Source: Gammaproteobacteria bacterium
Lineage (GTDB): Bacteria > Pseudomonadota > Gammaproteobacteria > GCA-002705445 > GCA-002716945
Direction of reading: 5' to 3'
DNA: 57,163 nt
Assembly: GCA_016779485.1 (NCBI GenBank)
Contig: JADHNN010000007.1
Location: 1-57,163, forward strand
Each line of letters begins with the position of its first letter. Position 1 is the first letter of the stretch. This document shows, piece by piece, positions 44,454 to 52,805 of this stretch. The position numbers were made by a program, and so were the translations under genes. Under the pieces are notes generated by a model. That model did no database searches. It was not told where the DNA came from and was given only the letters and a program-made list of their open reading frames with translations.

Positions 44454-45422
44454 TTAATATTTCACAACTTTACATAAGCCTTTTGGATTTCCTTTTTTAA
44501 AAAATACAGGAAGATCACTTAAGGACAATTCATTATTATCAATTAGAATATCTAACTTATCATCCTTTAACATTTTTAATGCTAAAAGTCTTCTATCAAG
44601 ATTATTCCATTTTTTTGATTTATAAGATGTGATATTGCCAACTTGAGAAAATATTAACTCCAGTCTTCTAGAAAAACAATTTTCTCCCATTTTAATCTTG
44701 GCTTGCTGTTTACCATACCAACTCAAAATACAAATCTTCGTCTCAAGAGGTGAATTGTTAATTATCTCGTCTAGAACATCGACAGAACCTGAACATTCAT
44801 AGACGATATCTGGATCTTTGATATGATCTAGGTTTTTTTTATAAGTAATACCAAATGCACTACAAAGCTTCTTCTTTTTAGTATCTCTATCGATTACAGT
44901 TACATCTATACCGAAAGTATTTTTTAATACATAAGCCATTAAAAGCCCAACTATGCCTGCTCCTATCACAAAAGTTTTATCACCTATCGAAGGTTTTGAA
45001 TCCCACATTGCGTTAATAGCAGTTTCCATATTAGCTGTAAGTAATGCTCTCTTAATTGGTATTTCATTAGGTATGAGCGTTATCAAAGATGAACTAATTT
45101 TATAAATAGATTGATGCGGAAACATAGTGTAGACATTTTTATCAATAAGTTTTTTTGGCCCCTCAATAATCTTTCCTACACTTAAGTAACCATATTTGAC
45201 AGAACCATTAAATTCACCAACTTGATGCGGTGCTTTCATAAAATTATATTGATTCCTGGGTACTTGTGAATCAAAAACTATTTTTTCAGTACCATAACTT
45301 ACTCCTGAATATATAGCTTGAACTACGACATCATTATCTGCAAGTTCGGAATCAATTATCTCTTTTCTTATTGTCCCTTTTTTATTAGATACCCAAAATG
45401 ATTGTGATGTATACTGTTTCAT
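44454..45422 (-). CDS. Zinc-type medium-chain dehydrogenase/reductase
   Basis: The 322-residue protein has an N-terminal GroES-like part with SGVSYGTEKIVF and a Rossmann domain with FVIGAGIVGLLMAYVL and TVIDRD. The catalytic zinc Cys-His arrangement of alcohol dehydrogenases is not obvious. It is the first gene of the leftward operon and directly abuts the PTPS-like gene. A TATAAT lies 6 bases before its ATG, inside the opposite gene. It probably oxidises or reduces a sugar or pteridine side chain; the substrate is unknown. Confidence 0.82.
   Translation of the reverse strand: MKQYTSQSFWVSNKKGTIRKEIIDSELADNDVVVQAIYSGVSYGTEKIVFDSQVPRNQYNFMKAPHQVGEFNGSVKYGYLSVGKIIEGPKKLIDKNVYTMFPHQSIYKISSSLITLIPNEIPIKRALLTANMETAINAMWDSKPSIGDKTFVIGAGIVGLLMAYVLKNTFGIDVTVIDRDTKKKKLCSAFGITYKKNLDHIKDPDIVYECSGSVDVLDEIINNSPLETKICILSWYGKQQAKIKMGENCFSRRLELIFSQVGNITSYKSKKWNNLDRRLLALKMLKDDKLDILIDNNELSLSDLPVFFKKGNPKGLCKVVKY
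45410..45415 (+). promoter_or_regulatory. -10 element of the CDP-alcohol transferase gene (leaderless)
   Basis: TATACT ends 9 bases before the ATG at 45425 and lies within the first codons of the opposite dehydrogenase gene. The divergent start codons are only 2 bases apart. Confidence 0.4.
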
Positions 45423-45424
45423 GG

Positions 45425-46135
45425 ATGAATTATAGCAAATTTACATTATCTACGTATACATACATTCAGCTAATTATAATTAATTTAGCATTGTTACTTA
45501 TTTTGATAATTTCTTTGACAAAAGAAGATCTATTATTATCTATAATTTATAAATCAGTAGTAATATATTCAATTATATTTAGTTTATTTATTTTCTTTTT
45601 TAGAAAAATGAATATTTTTATAAATATACCAAATTTAACTACCAACTATAGGTTGATTATTAATAGTTTCATTTTAGTGATTGTGGTTAATTTAGTGCAC
45701 TATGATCTTAATTTACTTCTAACGCTTTGCTTGATCAGTTTATTTCTTGATGGTATGGATGGATTGATATCAAGATATTTAAATCAAAGTACAAAGTTTG
45801 GTGAAATTTTTGACCAAGAAGTTGATAATCTTTTGATACTGATTCTCAGCTTCTCGCTAGTGTATAATTATAATTATAACTTATTAATCTTGATTATACC
45901 TTTTTATAGATACATATTCTTAATTTTGATGAGATATAATTATATAGGTAAGCAAAAGCTTCTAGAATCTTTTTTTCGAAAAATGACATGCGTTTTAGTT
46001 ATAATTGCTCTATTGCTTTGTAATTATTTTTATACTAATAATTTAATTATAAATTTATATTATATAAGTATACTATTGATTACATACTCTTTTTCTAGAG
46101 ATATGGTCTGGTTATATAGGAGGAAAAATGTTTAA
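45425..46135 (+). CDS. CDP-alcohol phosphatidyltransferase
   Basis: The ATG at 45425 (236 residues) is 2 bases from the divergent start; an ATG at 45398 would overlap the other gene. The protein has about six membrane helices. The full catalytic signature lies at about residues 110-135: two Asp in DGMDG, then S-R, Gly eight residues later, and Asp-x3-Asp (FGEIFDQEVD). Family enzymes transfer a phospho-alkyl group from a CDP-activated lipid to an alcohol. Next to a glycosyltransferase and a flippase-like protein this suggests a lipid-anchored product. It overlaps yceI by 8 bases. Confidence 0.82.
   Translation: MNYSKFTLSTYTYIQLIIINLALLLILIISLTKEDLLLSIIYKSVVIYSIIFSLFIFFFRKMNIFINIPNLTTNYRLIINSFILVIVVNLVHYDLNLLLTLCLISLFLDGMDGLISRYLNQSTKFGEIFDQEVDNLLILILSFSLVYNYNYNLLILIIPFYRYIFLILMRYNYIGKQKLLESFFRKMTCVLVIIALLLCNYFYTNNLIINLYYISILLITYSFSRDMVWLYRRKNV
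45429..45434 (-). promoter_or_regulatory. -10 element of the dehydrogenase-PTPS operon (leaderless)
   Basis: TATAAT on the minus strand lies 6 bases before the ATG at 45422 and inside the first codons of the divergent CDP-alcohol transferase gene. Together with the opposing TATACT it forms interlocked promoters. Confidence 0.5.
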
Positions 46136-46703
46136 AAAAATTATCATATTATTATTGATACCGATAATTGTATTTGGATCAGAGGATAAATATGTTATCG
46201 ATAAAACGCACTTTTCTGTTGGATTTCTTGTTGAACATGTAGGATACGCGAAAACGCTTGGTATGTTTAGAGAAATAGATGGTAGTTATACCCATGACTT
46301 AGAAAATAATAAAATCAATGATATAAAAATTGTTATCAATACAAACAGTGTATTTACAAATCATGACAAAAGAGATAAACATCTGATAAGCCCTGATTTT
46401 TTAGATGTTGAAAAACATCCAGAGATGATATTTGTGGCAAATAATATCAATATTAATAAAAATGAAACGCTGATAAATGGCTCATTGACTTTATTAGGTG
46501 TGACTAAACCTCTGACGCTCAAAGGAAAAATTAATAAAATTGGAAAATATCCTTTTGGCGGTCTTATAAAGCCCTACGTCATGGGTATCTCAGCTAGAGG
46601 GATTATAAAAAGATCAGATTATGGAATGATGTATGCCCTTAAAGATAATCTTGTAGGTGATGATATAGAATTAATTATTGAGTTTGAAGCAAGAAGACAA
46701 TAA
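46128..46703 (+). CDS. YceI-family periplasmic protein
   Basis: The 191-residue protein has a signal peptide (residues 1 to about 17, ending VFGS). A lipocalin-like YceI barrel follows, with YVIDKTHFSVGFLVEHVGYA, GSLTLLGVTKPLTLKG and GISARGIIKRSDYGM. Relatives bind polyprenoids or other amphiphilic molecules. It overlaps the CDP-alcohol transferase gene by 8 bases and the next gene by 1 base, so a lipid-like ligand related to the cluster is conceivable. Confidence 0.9.
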   Translation: MFKKIIILLLIPIIVFGSEDKYVIDKTHFSVGFLVEHVGYAKTLGMFREIDGSYTHDLENNKINDIKIVINTNSVFTNHDKRDKHLISPDFLDVEKHPEMIFVANNININKNETLINGSLTLLGVTKPLTLKGKINKIGKYPFGGLIKPYVMGISARGIIKRSDYGMMYALKDNLVGDDIELIIEFEARRQ

Positions 46704-47365
46704 TGTCTTTAGAATCTCCTATCATTTCGCAGCAATTAAAGAATTACATTAATTCGGTTGGCTACAATGAATCAGAACTTCTTAAAAAGAATCGTGAAGA
46801 AACAAAAAAGTTTGGTGCATTATCAATAATGCAAATCGGAGCAGCTCAAGGTGCTCTTTTATCCATAATTTGTAAATTATCTAAGTTTAAAAATTGTTTA
46901 GAGATAGGAGTATTTACTGGTTATAGTTCGTTGTGTATAGGCACATCAATACCTGATAAATCTAAACTAACATGTATAGATAACAATGAAGAATATACAA
47001 ACATTGCAAAACGGTACTGGGATGAGGCAAAAATTGAACATAAAATAAACTTATTTACCGGCAGTGCAATTGCTGTTCTTGATAAATTGATTGAAGATAA
47101 TAACGAAAAGTTTGATTTTGCTTTTATCGATGCAGATAAATCAAATTATGTCTCATATTACGAAAAAGTTATGGGAATGATGGAATCAGGAGGAGTAGTT
47201 ATTATTGATAATACACTATGGAAAGGAAAGGTTTTTGATAAAGATGTAACCAATAAAAGTACACAAACTATAAGAGATATAAATAAATTAATTAAAGATG
47301 ACAAAAGAGTTGAACACTCATTACTAACTATTTATGATGGCATGACAATTTGCTATGTTAAATAA
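46703..47365 (+). CDS. O-methyltransferase, caffeoyl-CoA OMT-like
   Basis: The 220-residue protein matches family 3 O-methyltransferases, with CLEIGVFTGYSSLCIG as AdoMet motif I, DFAFIDADKSNY with metal-binding Asp residues, and GGVVIIDNTLWKGKVFD. The acceptor of bacterial members is rarely known. It overlaps its neighbours on both sides by 1 base, forming a yceI-OMT-trhO unit. Confidence 0.9.
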   Translation: MSLESPIISQQLKNYINSVGYNESELLKKNREETKKFGALSIMQIGAAQGALLSIICKLSKFKNCLEIGVFTGYSSLCIGTSIPDKSKLTCIDNNEEYTNIAKRYWDEAKIEHKINLFTGSAIAVLDKLIEDNNEKFDFAFIDADKSNYVSYYEKVMGMMESGGVVIIDNTLWKGKVFDKDVTNKSTQTIRDINKLIKDDKRVEHSLLTIYDGMTICYVK

Positions 47366-48060
47366 TGAAGGTATATAGTTTTTATAAATTTATCCATCTT
47401 AATGATTTGCCCAAGCTGAAGCGTGATATTTTATCATGCCTAAGTAATAACAATATAAAAGGAACAGTACTGCTATCTTCTGAAGGCATTAATGCGAATA
47501 TCAGTCAGGAAAGCAGTATACTAGAAAAAGCTATTGATAATATAGGAAAATATGTAGATTTAACTAACATTTTTATTAATAAATCTAAAAGTAAAGGTAT
47601 AGCTTTTCAGAAATTAAAAGTAAAAATAAAAAAAGAAATTATTAAATTTAATGGTCCTATTGGTGATAGCAAAACTAACTCAAAGCATCTTACATCACTA
47701 AAACCGAGTCAATGGGAACAACTTCTTAACCAAGATATTCAATTAGTTGATATGAGAAATAGCTTTGAATATTCGCTTGGAACATTTAAGGGTGCTATAG
47801 ATTTAGGTTTAAAGAATTTCACTGATTTAAAACAGAAATCAAAAGAACTAAATTCACTTGATAAAAATAAAAAAACAGCAATTTTTTGTACAGGTGGAAT
47901 TAGATGTGAAAAAGCAGGATTATTTCTCAATGAGCTTGGTTTCGATCAAGTGTATCAATTAGATGGAGGAATCATTAATTACTTAAACTCAAATAAAACA
48001 AATGATAAATGGAAAGGTGACTGTTTTGTATTTGATGATAGGATTCTTATTAAAAGTTAA
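47365..48060 (+). CDS. trhO: tRNA uridine(34) hydroxylase, rhodanese-like (TrhO type)
   Basis: TrhO hydroxylates U34 of some tRNAs, leading to 5-methoxy- or carboxymethoxyuridine. The 231-residue protein has an N-terminal domain with KGTVLLSSEGINANIS and a rhodanese domain with LVDMRNSFEYSLGTFKGA and the active-site Cys in FCTGGIRCEKAG. It lacks the long C-terminal region of the E. coli protein (350 residues) but is like many shorter homologues. It overlaps ccmI tail to tail by 11 bases. Confidence 0.88.
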   Translation: MKVYSFYKFIHLNDLPKLKRDILSCLSNNNIKGTVLLSSEGINANISQESSILEKAIDNIGKYVDLTNIFINKSKSKGIAFQKLKVKIKKEIIKFNGPIGDSKTNSKHLTSLKPSQWEQLLNQDIQLVDMRNSFEYSLGTFKGAIDLGLKNFTDLKQKSKELNSLDKNKKTAIFCTGGIRCEKAGLFLNELGFDQVYQLDGGIINYLNSNKTNDKWKGDCFVFDDRILIKS

Positions 48061-49018
48061 TCTTTAAGATGTCATTCTTAATAGACTGATAATTCTTTAT
48101 CTCTTTTTTATATACTTCGATAGGTTTATTATCTTGAGAAAAACTCTCCGCAGCTGAATGTTTAATTATAAAGTCAAATTGGTTTGGAATGCTTGAGTTA
48201 CTTTTAATCATAAAGTCATTATTAGTTATTTTTATATTATAACTACTCTTGTTGGCTTCAATTCTTTTTATTGCAAATGGCTGATTAATATTTTTTTGTT
48301 TTAATATAATGAAGAAAAAACCAGGGTAATTCCCTTTGACCATAATATTTATATCTAGAATATTTTGAGTTGGTGATCTGTTATTTATTAACTGAGTGAG
48401 TAAGTTTTTATACTGATCTTTATTCACTATTTCTGGATGTTTTATCAAATTATTTAGAGCTGATTCAGCCAATAGATTATCATTGATTGAAAAAGCAAAG
48501 CTTAGTTGATCTATTAAACCCTGAGCATCATTAGTTTGTGCAAGGTATATTTTAAAATACTTTTTAATTATTTCTTTATTTATGTTTTCACTATCACTTC
48601 TTAAAACAAGTATATATTCTTTAATTATATCCATATTATTAGGTCTCAGATTGATAGCAACTTGATAGGCTCTTAAGGCTTTTTGATAATCGCTTAATAT
48701 AGAATATGATTTGCCTAGCATAAGCCATCCGTTGAAATCATCCGGACTATTTAATAGTCTTGACTCAAGAAGAGGTATATTCTCTTTAATTGTTTTTATA
48801 TTTTTCCTTACTGACACATTTTTGTCATGTATTTTTTTATACTCATGAGTATCTGATAAGTCATATGATAATGAAAATATGAATAGTATAAGGGATGAAA
48901 ATAATATCGATATCAATGCAATTTTATTTCCATTACTCGTCTCCTCTTTACTATGTTTTTTTCTATTGAGAAAAAAGATGTAAGTTAATATCAAAAGAAC
49001 TAAAAGAATATAAATCAT
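48050..49018 (-). CDS. ccmI: Cytochrome c maturation protein CcmI
   Basis: CcmI presents apocytochrome c to the haem lyase. The 322-residue protein has two N-terminal membrane helices (about 1-15 and 30-50), a cytoplasmic loop between them, and a TPR region with DFNGWLMLGKSYSILSDYQKALRAYQVAINLRPNN. A C-terminal periplasmic domain follows. It is the last gene of the ccm unit and overlaps ccmH by 4 bases. Confidence 0.88.
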   Translation of the reverse strand: MIYILLVLLILTYIFFLNRKKHSKEETSNGNKIALISILFSSLILFIFSLSYDLSDTHEYKKIHDKNVSVRKNIKTIKENIPLLESRLLNSPDDFNGWLMLGKSYSILSDYQKALRAYQVAINLRPNNMDIIKEYILVLRSDSENINKEIIKKYFKIYLAQTNDAQGLIDQLSFAFSINDNLLAESALNNLIKHPEIVNKDQYKNLLTQLINNRSPTQNILDINIMVKGNYPGFFFIILKQKNINQPFAIKRIEANKSSYNIKITNNDFMIKSNSSIPNQFDFIIKHSAAESFSQDNKPIEVYKKEIKNYQSIKNDILKINF

Positions 49019-49365
49019 TTTATATAACGCCTAAGTAATACAAAGCTTAATACTATAATAAAAATAAAAGGTGCAAACCAAAGAATGAAATTTTGTTTGT
49101 TAATTGGCGGTTCATACAGAATATATGAGCTATATCGCTCTGAAAGAAATTGTTTTATTTCATTCTTATCTTTACCTGCTTCCAACATTTCTCTTATCTT
49201 TTGTTTCATATCTACAGCAAGTGGAGCTTCTGATTCTGCAAGATTCTGATTTTGACACACCATACATCTTAACTCTTCAATAAGTTCTTTATATTGGTTG
49301 TCTGTATCTGAAGAGTAGGCATTCAAAGGTGAGATTAAAAACAATAATAAAATGACGTTCTTCAT
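49015..49365 (-). CDS. ccmH: Cytochrome c maturation protein CcmH
   Basis: CcmH is the thiol-reducing partner that keeps apocytochrome cysteines ready for haem. The 116-residue precursor has a signal peptide, the redox CMVCQNQ with C34 and C37, LAVDMKQKIREMLEAGK and a C-terminal membrane helix. It is the short form without the TPR region, which is encoded separately as ccmI. It overlaps both neighbours by 4 bases. Confidence 0.94.
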   Translation of the reverse strand: MKNVILLLFLISPLNAYSSDTDNQYKELIEELRCMVCQNQNLAESEAPLAVDMKQKIREMLEAGKDKNEIKQFLSERYSSYILYEPPINKQNFILWFAPFIFIIVLSFVLLRRYIK

Positions 49366-49883
49366 TTATTTTTTACCAATAAAGGCATCATATCATTCTC
49401 TATAATGGTGTTATTAATTGGTCCTATATGTTTAAAAAGTATAGTTTGATTTTCATCGATAATGTATGTTTCTGGCACTCCATACACGCCTAAGTCTAAT
49501 GCTAAGTCTCCAGATTGGTCTGAAATGATTATACGGTATGGGTTTCCTCTCATGCCTAACCACCCTATTGCATCATCTTTTTGATCCTTATAATTAATAC
49601 CGACCAAATCAAAATCATCATTTCTAGATAATTTAACCAAATGAGAATGTTCTCTTTCGCATTCGAGACACCAACTTGCCCAGACATTTACAATTGTTTT
49701 CTTATCAATGAAGCTTGTATTATCAAGCGGTATCTCAAGATATAAATCATTTAATTTAAATTGTGGGAATTGCTTACCAATTAAAGGTGATTGAATTTTT
49801 TTAGGGTCATTATAAAGACCCTTAAATAAAAATAAGCACATTAATCCAACAATAGCAGTAAGAATAAATGTATTTTTATTCAT
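49362..49883 (-). CDS. ccmG: Thiol:disulfide interchange protein CcmG (DsbE)
   Basis: CcmG supplies reductant for cytochrome c maturation. The 173-residue protein has an N-terminal membrane anchor and a thioredoxin fold, with active-site WASWCLEC (C72 and C75), VGINYKDQKDDAIGWLG and YGVPETYIID containing the cis-Pro. It overlaps ccmF by 8 bases. Confidence 0.94.
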   Translation of the reverse strand: MNKNTFILTAIVGLMCLFLFKGLYNDPKKIQSPLIGKQFPQFKLNDLYLEIPLDNTSFIDKKTIVNVWASWCLECEREHSHLVKLSRNDDFDLVGINYKDQKDDAIGWLGMRGNPYRIIISDQSGDLALDLGVYGVPETYIIDENQTILFKHIGPINNTIIENDMMPLLVKNK

Positions 49884-51762
49884 TAAATTTCTTTCTAAGA
49901 CGAATACTTAATATTGAGCCTATAATCATAAATATTGTTCCTATCCAAATAAATCTTATAAATGGCTTATCATATACACGAAGTGACCATTTATTATCGT
50001 CAATCATATTGCCTAATGACACATAAAGATCTCTGTCCAGCTTTGCAAAAATTCCAGCTTCAGTCATAGCAGACTCACTTGAATGATAAAGCCTTTTTTC
50101 AGGTTTAATTTCTGCAACAAATGAATCATTTTTACTTACAAGTACGGAAGCTATTATTGCATCATAATTTACTGATTTTTGTTCTTCTAGCTTATTGAGT
50201 GTATAGTCAAATGATCCAATGCTGGTCGTTTCACCTATGCTAAGAACAAGTTCTTTTTCAATTTTAGTATTTTCTGAAATACTTGCTCCTAAAATAAATA
50301 TTGCTAATCCAAAGTGTGCGAAATACATGCCCATTCTTGACTTGAGTCTTACTAAGTTTTTAGTATACAAAAATAAATCAAAGAAAATATTCATTATAAT
50401 CCACACAGCTGAAAAGAAACCAATGAAATATAATATAGAATTAATCGAAAAGAGTAATGATAAAACTAGACTCGTTAAAAAGATTATTAGTAATTGAAAC
50501 ATTTGTTTATTTTTCGAAATTCGTGATAACAAAATAGGTACATAGCCTACCAGTAATATCAAAGGTATCATTAAAGGTATAAAGACAGCATTATAATATG
50601 GGACTCCCACAGATATTTTTTCTAATCCTAAGATATCCAAAATTAGAGGATACATAGTCCCTAATAGAATTGTAAATGTTGCAGTAACCAAAAGAATATT
50701 ATTCAATAAGAAGAAACCTTCTTTAGAAAAAATTTTTACTTCGTTATCATCTATAAATTTTTTTGAATTCATTGTATAGGCAGCTAAACCGCCACCTATG
50801 AGCATCAACAACATAAGAAGTATAAAGATACCTCGTGACGGGTCGCTTGCAAAAGAGTGGACAGATATCAAAATGCCAGATCTAACTAAGAATGTACCTA
50901 ATAAACTCAGGGAGAATGTGAAAATAGATAAAAGTATTGTCCAGCTTTTGAACATACCTTTTTCTCCTGACGCTATGACAGAATGAATTAATGCAGTAGC
51001 CATAAGCCAAGGCATAAACGATGCATTTTCTACGGGATCCCAGAACCACCAACCACCCCATCCTAATTCATAGTAGGCCCACCAACTGCCGAGAGATATA
51101 CCTAATGTTAAAAATGCCCAAGATGCTAAAACCCATGGTCTAAGCCATTGCGCCCATTCTTTTTTAAATTCTTTTTCAAAACAACATGCCACTGCAAAAG
51201 AAAAGACGACTGACAGACCAACATATCCCATGTACAGCATGGGCGGGTGAATGATTAATCCAAAATCTTGGAGTAAGGGATTGAGGTCTCCTCCATCAAT
51301 AGGAACTGATAAATTCCTAGCAAAAGGGTTAGAGGTTGCAACAACAAAAAGCAAGAATCCTAAATTTAATACTCCCATAATTGTAAGAAAATTTGTGCGA
51401 AGTGTTTCTGGTAAATCGCTACTATATTTACTTGCTAAAAGCATCCAAAAACTTGACACCACACACCATAACAACATAGAACCCTCATGACCTGCCCAAG
51501 CAGCAGAAATTTTATATATAAGAGGCAAGTTCGAATTTGAATTTTTTGCAACATAATCTAGAGAATAGTCTTCTCCTATGAATGTAATAACGAGACAGAT
51601 AAACGAAATAAATAAAATAGGAAAATGAAGCCTACTTGCCGAGAGTAATATACTATTTGAGATATTTAAGCCAGTTACAAATTTTGGAGTTAGTAAAAAC
51701 AAACAATTCATCAAGCCTAATAACAGAAGAAAGTAACCTATGAATCCTATATCTATAATCAT
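49876..51762 (-). CDS. ccmF: Haem lyase subunit CcmF
   Basis: CcmF attaches haem to apocytochrome c at the periplasmic face. The 628-residue protein has about 14-15 membrane helices and the diagnostic tryptophan-rich loop GWGGWWFWDPVENASFMPWL. Conserved haem-ligand histidines lie in AAWAGHEGSMLLWC and VRSGILISVHSFASDPSRG. It overlaps ccmE and ccmG. Confidence 0.97.
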   Translation of the reverse strand: MIIDIGFIGYFLLLLGLMNCLFLLTPKFVTGLNISNSILLSASRLHFPILFISFICLVITFIGEDYSLDYVAKNSNSNLPLIYKISAAWAGHEGSMLLWCVVSSFWMLLASKYSSDLPETLRTNFLTIMGVLNLGFLLFVVATSNPFARNLSVPIDGGDLNPLLQDFGLIIHPPMLYMGYVGLSVVFSFAVACCFEKEFKKEWAQWLRPWVLASWAFLTLGISLGSWWAYYELGWGGWWFWDPVENASFMPWLMATALIHSVIASGEKGMFKSWTILLSIFTFSLSLLGTFLVRSGILISVHSFASDPSRGIFILLMLLMLIGGGLAAYTMNSKKFIDDNEVKIFSKEGFFLLNNILLVTATFTILLGTMYPLILDILGLEKISVGVPYYNAVFIPLMIPLILLVGYVPILLSRISKNKQMFQLLIIFLTSLVLSLLFSINSILYFIGFFSAVWIIMNIFFDLFLYTKNLVRLKSRMGMYFAHFGLAIFILGASISENTKIEKELVLSIGETTSIGSFDYTLNKLEEQKSVNYDAIIASVLVSKNDSFVAEIKPEKRLYHSSESAMTEAGIFAKLDRDLYVSLGNMIDDNKWSLRVYDKPFIRFIWIGTIFMIIGSILSIRLRKKFNE

Positions 51763-52214
51763 TGTTGAATGCTTTCAATTGTTTTATTTTTACTTTTATC
51801 ACTTATACCAAGGGATTCTTGAACCTCTGGGGGCATATATGTTTCATCATGTTTTGCTAGAACTTCCTCAGCAACAAAGTAACTATTTTCCACGTGGCCT
51901 CTTATAACTACGCCTTGTCCTTCTCGAAATAAATCTGGCAAGATACCATCATATTTAATTAACATTTTATTATCGAAATCTGTAACAAAGAACTCAACTT
52001 TCTTGGTTCCTTTTATTCTTATTAGCGAACCCTCTTCCACCATACCACCAATCCTAAAAATATAGTTTTCTGGGAAGTTTCCGTTAACTAGTTGAGTAGG
52101 GCTACGATAATATAAAAGATTGTCATTGAATGTCTTTAAAAACAAAAATAATACAAAGCCAAGAATAACTAGCAAGAATGAGACATAATAGATTCTGATA
52201 GATCTTTTTTTCAT
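51759..52214 (-). CDS. ccmE: Haem chaperone CcmE
   Basis: CcmE carries haem covalently on a His from CcmC to CcmF. The 151-residue protein has an N-terminal membrane anchor, a beta-barrel domain, and the haem-binding H122 with Y126 in LAKHDETYMPPEV. It starts 5 bases after ccmD and overlaps ccmF by 4 bases. Confidence 0.95.
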   Translation of the reverse strand: MKKRSIRIYYVSFLLVILGFVLFLFLKTFNDNLLYYRSPTQLVNGNFPENYIFRIGGMVEEGSLIRIKGTKKVEFFVTDFDNKMLIKYDGILPDLFREGQGVVIRGHVENSYFVAEEVLAKHDETYMPPEVQESLGISDKSKNKTIESIQQ

Positions 52215-52219
52215 ATGAG

Positions 52220-52345
52220 CTACTTTAATTTACGAATGATATTTCTGATCTCTTTTCCTTTTTGGTGCAATATAATCACAACTATTAGCATAGGTACAAG
52301 TACCAAAAAATAAGACCAAAATATATATTCTGCATAGTCAAGCAT
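52220..52345 (-). CDS. ccmD: Haem exporter protein CcmD
   Basis: This is a very small frame of 41 residues, starting MLDYAEYIFWSYFLVLV and continuing into a basic end KEIRNIIRKLK. One membrane helix, the N-terminal aromatic pattern and the basic cytoplasmic tail are those of CcmD, which helps release haem-loaded CcmE from CcmABC. It lies 5 bases before ccmE. The usual ccmA, ccmB and ccmC are not upstream; the operon here begins with ccmD. Confidence 0.85.
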   Translation of the reverse strand: MLDYAEYIFWSYFLVLVPMLIVVIILHQKGKEIRNIIRKLK

Positions 52346-52363
52346 AGTAAAAATATACCTTAA

Positions 52364-52369
52364 ATTATA
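52364..52369 (-). promoter_or_regulatory. -10 element of the ccmD-ccmI operon
   Basis: TATAAT on the minus strand lies 18 bases before the ccmD ATG. It is the only good -10 in this gap and suggests that ccmDEFGHI is a separate transcript from ccmABC. Confidence 0.4.
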
Positions 52370-52430
52370 ATTAATAAAAACATTAAGATTCTAACAGGAA
52401 CTAGGGGTGTTTACTTCAAATATAGTCACT

Positions 52431-52805
52431 TTAGAAGGTATATTTAGTATTAATTTGTAACTCATTATTGTCTTTTGAGTGATTATTGAGCTTACTTTCA
52501 AAATGAACCTTAATATCAATATTATTAAATATTTTTTTTGAAAAACCAGCTCTTAAATATTCATAGGATGAGCCTGAACCAAGGGCTGTTCCGTTATTCA
52601 AATCTTCACCAAAGCCAAGTTCACCAAATGCTCTGAACTCAGAAATTACAACTGTTTTCCCTATTTTAATGTGATGTAAGCTTTAACATAACTAGAGTCA
52701 GACATTTTCATTTCATGTTGAGTAGCGATGTATGTCTCTGCTAAAACATATGGAGTTAAGATTAGTAGGAATAAGAAAGAATAAATTTTAAATTGTATGA
52801 TATTT
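52431..52805 (-). pseudogene. Frameshifted small outer-membrane beta-barrel protein
   Basis: Two frames on the minus strand make one gene. The first (about 52661-52798) encodes a signal peptide and start of a mature protein (FLFLLILTPYVLAETYIATQ) and hits a stop at 52661-52663. The second, one base out of phase (about 52431-52672), continues with FRAFGELGFGEDLNNG, YEYLRAGFSKKIF and ends LQINTKYTF, an outer-membrane C-terminal signature with a final Phe. There is no ATG before the signal peptide. Missing start and frameshift both argue for a decayed porin-like protein of about 120 residues. A sequencing error could explain only the frameshift. Confidence 0.7.
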
